Source: Kosmotogaceae bacterium (lineage in GTDB: Bacteria; Thermotogota; Thermotogae; Petrotogales; Kosmotogaceae). From it: a stretch of 9,150 bases of DNA. Below are positions 6,517 to 9,150 of the stretch, in pieces; the first letter of the stretch is position 1, and every line of letters starts with the position of its first letter. The stretch is from positions 1-9,150 of the forward strand of contig DLVL01000033.1 in the NCBI GenBank assembly GCA_003444085.1, written 5' to 3'. The translations under genes were made by a program, and so were the position numbers. The notes beneath the pieces were generated by a model, which had not been told where the DNA came from, ran no database searches, and saw only the letters and a program-made list of their open reading frames with translations.

Positions 6517-7824
6517 ATGAAGATCAGTGATGGGGGTTCTCGCAAGTCCAGGAATCTACCAGAGCCTCAGCATGCTGTTAGATTGTATCTCGTAATCCTT
6601 GCCCTGTCCCTGATTTCAGGGATATGGTTTGTTGAGTGGTTCGGGCTTCAACTGAATCTGTGGATCAATCAGATACTCTTCGTTTTCTTGCCTGTTGCAT
6701 TGACCGCTACAGCCTTCAATTGGGATATCATTAGTGTCTTCAGATTCAGGAGACCTGGATACCTGATACTCCTGTTTTCATGTGTTGCGGGACTTGGTAT
6801 TGGGTTCATAGCCTCTTCGGCAATTCCTGCGATCGAAAGCCTTCTTGCCAGATTATTTGGGCCGCCACCTTCTGCATTATTACTCATGGATCGCGTGAAC
6901 TATTTTGAGATGCCTCTGGAGCTTACCGTCGTCTTCGGACTGGTTCTTCTTGCCCCATTTTGTGAAGGACTCTTTTTCAGAGGTGTCATGCAACGATCCT
7001 TCGAAGTCTATGGCATAAACAGGGGATGGGTCTACTCCGGGATTTTTTGTGGTCTGCTTTACGTGGTAAATGGTGTTAGCAGCATCGGCCCCTTTATTCT
7101 TCTTGGACTATTTGCAGGTTATGTAACCCTTTTGTCAGGGTCTATATGGAACGCCATGGCACTGCACGCGGTGTGCAACGTAACTATCCTGTTTTTGGGA
7201 CCACTTATGGGAATGCGATCTGCAAGAGCTCTCGAAAACATCTGGACCACCGTTCTTCCAGTTGTTGGCATATGTTTGGTTGTATTGTCTGTGCTCTTCA
7301 TTCGCAACAGGGCCAGAGGACTGTCTGAAATGGCGGAAGACGAAAAAACAGATGTAAATGACAGCAGACACTACTCTGTGCTTCACCAGCCTCTTAGAAG
7401 ATCACTTGCCCTTTGGTGTGCCGTTCTTATCATACTCTGTACGGGTTTTGCTGAGGGTGTCTTGAGAACAGGGACTTTTTCGCTTCCGGGAAGGACCTTT
7501 TCAGATTCTGCCAGAACACGCGTAGGTGTTGTTCACAATCACATGACGATAACCAGTATTGATGTGACTGATCTGAGAGTTGGTCGTTCAGCAATTCTGA
7601 GCTACTCCTACTCCGTTTACAGCTCGGAAGCCGATATGGCAGTAGCAATTGTCGATCCGAATGGAAGAGTGGTTGATTCGGTTCCCTGGAAAGGTTCACC
7701 GCTCAGTGACAGCAGCAAACCGAATGAGGTGACAATGACTCAGCCAGGTATATGGAATGCAGTTGTAATTGGGTTCGCAAGAGATCTGGATATTCTCTTT
7801 GAATGGTCTGTTGTCTACAGGTAG
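6517..7824 (+). CDS. CPBP/Abi-family-like membrane protein with degenerate active site and C-terminal extracytoplasmic domain
   Basis: 435-residue integral membrane protein. Residues ~22-263 carry about eight hydrophobic segments (near 22-42, 48-67, 81-104, 132-150, 170-186, 189-208, 213-231, 243-263), like the Rce1/CPBP intramembrane protease fold. The three CPBP motifs can be traced but are altered. Motif 1, normally EExxxR, reads Glu150-Gly151-LFF-Arg155. Motif 2, normally ending in His, reads CGLLY with Tyr182 in the His place. Motif 3 keeps Asn212, His217 and Asn221 (WNAMALHAVCN). A charged cytoplasmic loop (264-296) leads to a ninth segment (~297-314), and then ~120 residues of strand-rich sequence (VGRSAILSYSYSVYS, MAVAIVDPNGRVVDSV) that should lie outside the membrane. 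That domain looks like a small beta-sandwich; I do not recognise its family. No lipobox or cleavable signal peptide is evident. It is either a non-catalytic CPBP relative or a divergent enzyme. It lies 87 bases after spoVS and 103 before valS. Confidence 0.8.
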   Translation: MKISDGGSRKSRNLPEPQHAVRLYLVILALSLISGIWFVEWFGLQLNLWINQILFVFLPVALTATAFNWDIISVFRFRRPGYLILLFSCVAGLGIGFIASSAIPAIESLLARLFGPPPSALLLMDRVNYFEMPLELTVVFGLVLLAPFCEGLFFRGVMQRSFEVYGINRGWVYSGIFCGLLYVVNGVSSIGPFILLGLFAGYVTLLSGSIWNAMALHAVCNVTILFLGPLMGMRSARALENIWTTVLPVVGICLVVLSVLFIRNRARGLSEMAEDEKTDVNDSRHYSVLHQPLRRSLALWCAVLIILCTGFAEGVLRTGTFSLPGRTFSDSARTRVGVVHNHMTITSIDVTDLRVGRSAILSYSYSVYSSEADMAVAIVDPNGRVVDSVPWKGSPLSDSSKPNEVTMTQPGIWNAVVIGFARDLDILFEWSVVYR

Positions 7825-7891
7825 TCTTCCTGATGTGTCTCTTTGTACCTCTGAAGGTTAATCCTTCCTTATGATTCAGTCTCTCTTACCG

Positions 7892-7900
7892 TGCTATAAT
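7892..7900 (+). promoter_or_regulatory. Extended -10 promoter of valS
   Basis: TGCTATAAT is a perfect extended -10 element (TGnTATAAT) in the 103-base gap before valS. The -35 position at 17-base spacing reads TGATTC, which is weak, as is usual for extended -10 promoters. Transcription would start near 7906-7908, giving a leader of only about 20 bases. The rest of the gap (7825-7891) shows only a weak 5-bp hairpin at 7853-7867. Confidence 0.72.
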
Positions 7901-7915
7901 CCATAGCAAAACCCC

Positions 7916-7921
7916 GGAGGT
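7916..7921 (+). promoter_or_regulatory. Ribosome binding site of valS
   Basis: GGAGGT lies 6 bases before the ATG at 7928. An in-frame TAG at 7904-7906 excludes any earlier start, so this site fixes the N terminus of ValS. Confidence 0.88.
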
Positions 7922-7927
7922 AGCCGT

Positions 7928-9150
7928 ATGAAAGAACTTGACAAGACATACAATCCGAAGGAATTTGAAAGTAAGTGGTACAAACGATGGGAAGAGAACG
8001 GTAGTTTTGAGTCGAAAGGTGAGGGAGAGCCTTTTTCCATCGTTATCCCCCCTCCCAACATTACTGCTGCTCTCCATGTAGGGCATGCTCTAAACCTGGT
8101 TCTTCAGGATATCTGCACGCGGTTCAAGAGGATGCAGGGTCACAAGGTACTGTGGGTTCCAGGAGAAGACCATGCAGGAATAGCAACTCAAAACGCCGTT
8201 GAGAAAGATCTCCTGAATAGCGGCACTTCAAAAGAGGACCTGGGCAGGGAAGCCTTTCTCAATCGAGCCTGGAAATGGTCTGAGGAGTATCGCCAGATGA
8301 TTTCCAGTCAGATCAGGGCAATTGGCTGCTCCTGTGATTGGTCAAAGGAGAGATTCACCCTCGATGAAGAACTGAATGTTGCGGTGAGAAAAGCCTTTGT
8401 TCTGCTCTACGATGAAGGATTGATATACAGGGGAAAGTACATTGTGAACTGGTGCTCGCGATGCGGAACAGTTCTTTCTGACGAAGAAGTCGAGTATATT
8501 GAAATAAGAGGAAAGCTGTACCACATAAGGTATCCCCTCAAGAACAACGAGGGTTCCCTCGTAATCGCCACAACACGTCCAGAGACAATGCTTGCGGATA
8601 CTGCCGTTGCTGTGCATCCTTCTGATGAACGTTACAGAGAGCTTGTTGGAAGGGTCGCAGTCCTGCCGCTTATGAATAGAGAGCTTCCTATCATTGCTGA
8701 TCACTATGTGGACCCATCATTCGGGACAGGCGCCCTAAAAGTAACCCCTGCACATGATACTAATGATTTCCTTATAGGCCTTAGACACAAGCTTCCTGTC
8801 ATCGAAGTCATAGACAAAACGGCTCGCATCAACGAAAACGGTGGCGCTTACGCATCTCTGACACGAGAAGAAGCCAGAAAGCGTGTTGTCGAAGATCTTT
8901 ACAAACAGGGCTTGCTTGCAAAGATCGAGGATTATGATCATTCAGTGGGCACCTGCTACAGGTGTGCATCAGTTGTGGAACCACTTCTTTCGGATCAGTG
9001 GTTTGTCAAGACACGACCGATTGCCGACAAAGCGATTGAAGCTGTTGAAGATGGTGAAATCGTCTTCTTCCCTCACAGATGGAAGAAAGTCTATCTCAAC
9101 TGGATGAATGATATCAGGGACTGGTGCATTTCCAGACAGCTATGGTGGGG
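7928..9150 (+). CDS. valS: Valine--tRNA ligase, 3'-truncated by the window end
   Basis: Class I aminoacyl-tRNA synthetase that charges tRNA-Val in the cytosol and edits mischarged threonine. 407 codons are in view of an enzyme that is usually about 850-950 residues, and the frame is open to the last base. Catalytic landmarks: PPPNIT at 41-46 and the HIGH-type signature HVGH at 50-53; VPGEDHAGIATQ at 77-88, of ValRS rather than IleRS or LeuRS type. The zinc-type ribbon Cys176-x2-Cys179 (NWCSRCGTVLSDEEVEY) and a second pair Cys343-x2-Cys346 (GTCYRCASVVEP) are present. The editing domain in between carries ATTRPETMLADTAVAVHP (214-231) and TPAHDTNDF (273-281). The catalytic fold resumes with SDQWFVKT and DWCISRQLWW at the edge. 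The KMSKS loop, anticodon-binding domain and C-terminal coiled coil lie beyond the window. One small oddity is Ala47 where PPPNVTG has Gly. The gene has its own promoter. Confidence 0.97.
   Translation, partial: MKELDKTYNPKEFESKWYKRWEENGSFESKGEGEPFSIVIPPPNITAALHVGHALNLVLQDICTRFKRMQGHKVLWVPGEDHAGIATQNAVEKDLLNSGTSKEDLGREAFLNRAWKWSEEYRQMISSQIRAIGCSCDWSKERFTLDEELNVAVRKAFVLLYDEGLIYRGKYIVNWCSRCGTVLSDEEVEYIEIRGKLYHIRYPLKNNEGSLVIATTRPETMLADTAVAVHPSDERYRELVGRVAVLPLMNRELPIIADHYVDPSFGTGALKVTPAHDTNDFLIGLRHKLPVIEVIDKTARINENGGAYASLTREEARKRVVEDLYKQGLLAKIEDYDHSVGTCYRCASVVEPLLSDQWFVKTRPIADKAIEAVEDGEIVFFPHRWKKVYLNWMNDIRDWCISRQLWW

Noticed and set aside
7853..7867. GAAGG-TTAAT-CCTTC hairpin after the CPBP-like gene, as a terminator
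   Set aside because: The stem has only 5 base pairs and no T-run follows. It is too weak to call, so termination before valS remains unassigned.
8342..8704. Minus-strand frame of 120 codons, and other frames at 7886-8086, 8735-8941 and 8883-9107
   Set aside because: All lie inside the conserved valS reading frame and encode nothing recognisable. They are chance frames.
1..9150. CRISPR array, insertion sequence, tRNA/rRNA or a defence-type island
   Set aside because: I saw no direct repeat series, no transposase or integrase motif, no terminal inverted repeats and no cloverleaf-like gaps. Gaps between genes are 103 bases or less, and the content is mostly metabolic and housekeeping.

Overview
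This 9,150-base window reads as ordinary bacterial chromosome with every gene on the + strand. It holds eight protein genes (two cut by the window edges), two convincing Rho-independent terminators and two candidate promoters. The mix suggests an anaerobic, fermentative bacterium: pyruvate phosphate dikinase with its regulator, a sodium-pump decarboxylase subunit, a ferredoxin-linked 2-oxoacid oxidoreductase subunit, and SpoVS with no other sporulation gene nearby. My best guess is the Thermotogota, perhaps a mesophilic Mesotoga/Kosmotoga-like member. This rests on gene content and about 50% GC over most of the window. It is an inference, not a match.

Layout. 1-771 is the 3' part of the PPDK regulatory protein (DUF299 family). 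794-3424 is ppdK, complete. These two form an operon that ends in a strong hairpin at 3437-3464. The next cluster starts at once: oadB (3477-4601), an 8Fe-8S ferredoxin (4620-4844) and korA (4837-5988), tightly packed and closed by a second terminator at 6002-6041. spoVS (6097-6429) follows its own likely extended -10 promoter. Next comes a large membrane protein (6517-7824) that combines a CPBP/Abi-type domain with a C-terminal extracytoplasmic domain. The window ends inside valS (7928-9150+), which has a clear extended -10 promoter and a very short leader.

How the genes fit. PPDK interconverts pyruvate and PEP, and its neighbour is the kinase/phosphorylase that switches it on and off. OadB is the membrane subunit of sodium pumps that decarboxylate oxaloacetate or acyl-CoA substrates. 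The ferredoxin and KorA belong to 2-oxoacid:ferredoxin oxidoreductases. Together the first five genes cluster around pyruvate, PEP, oxaloacetate and 2-oxoglutarate. Both complexes are incomplete here: OadB lacks its carboxyltransferase and biotin partners, and KorA lacks the TPP-binding beta subunit and the gamma subunit.

The points most worth checking are the split Kor and Oad complexes, the CPBP-like protein whose catalytic motifs are degenerate, the terminator whose T-run nearly touches the oadB ribosome binding site, and a fall in GC to about 37% over the first kilobase. I saw no RNA gene, mobile element, CRISPR array or repeat family, and no clearly novel multi-gene system.
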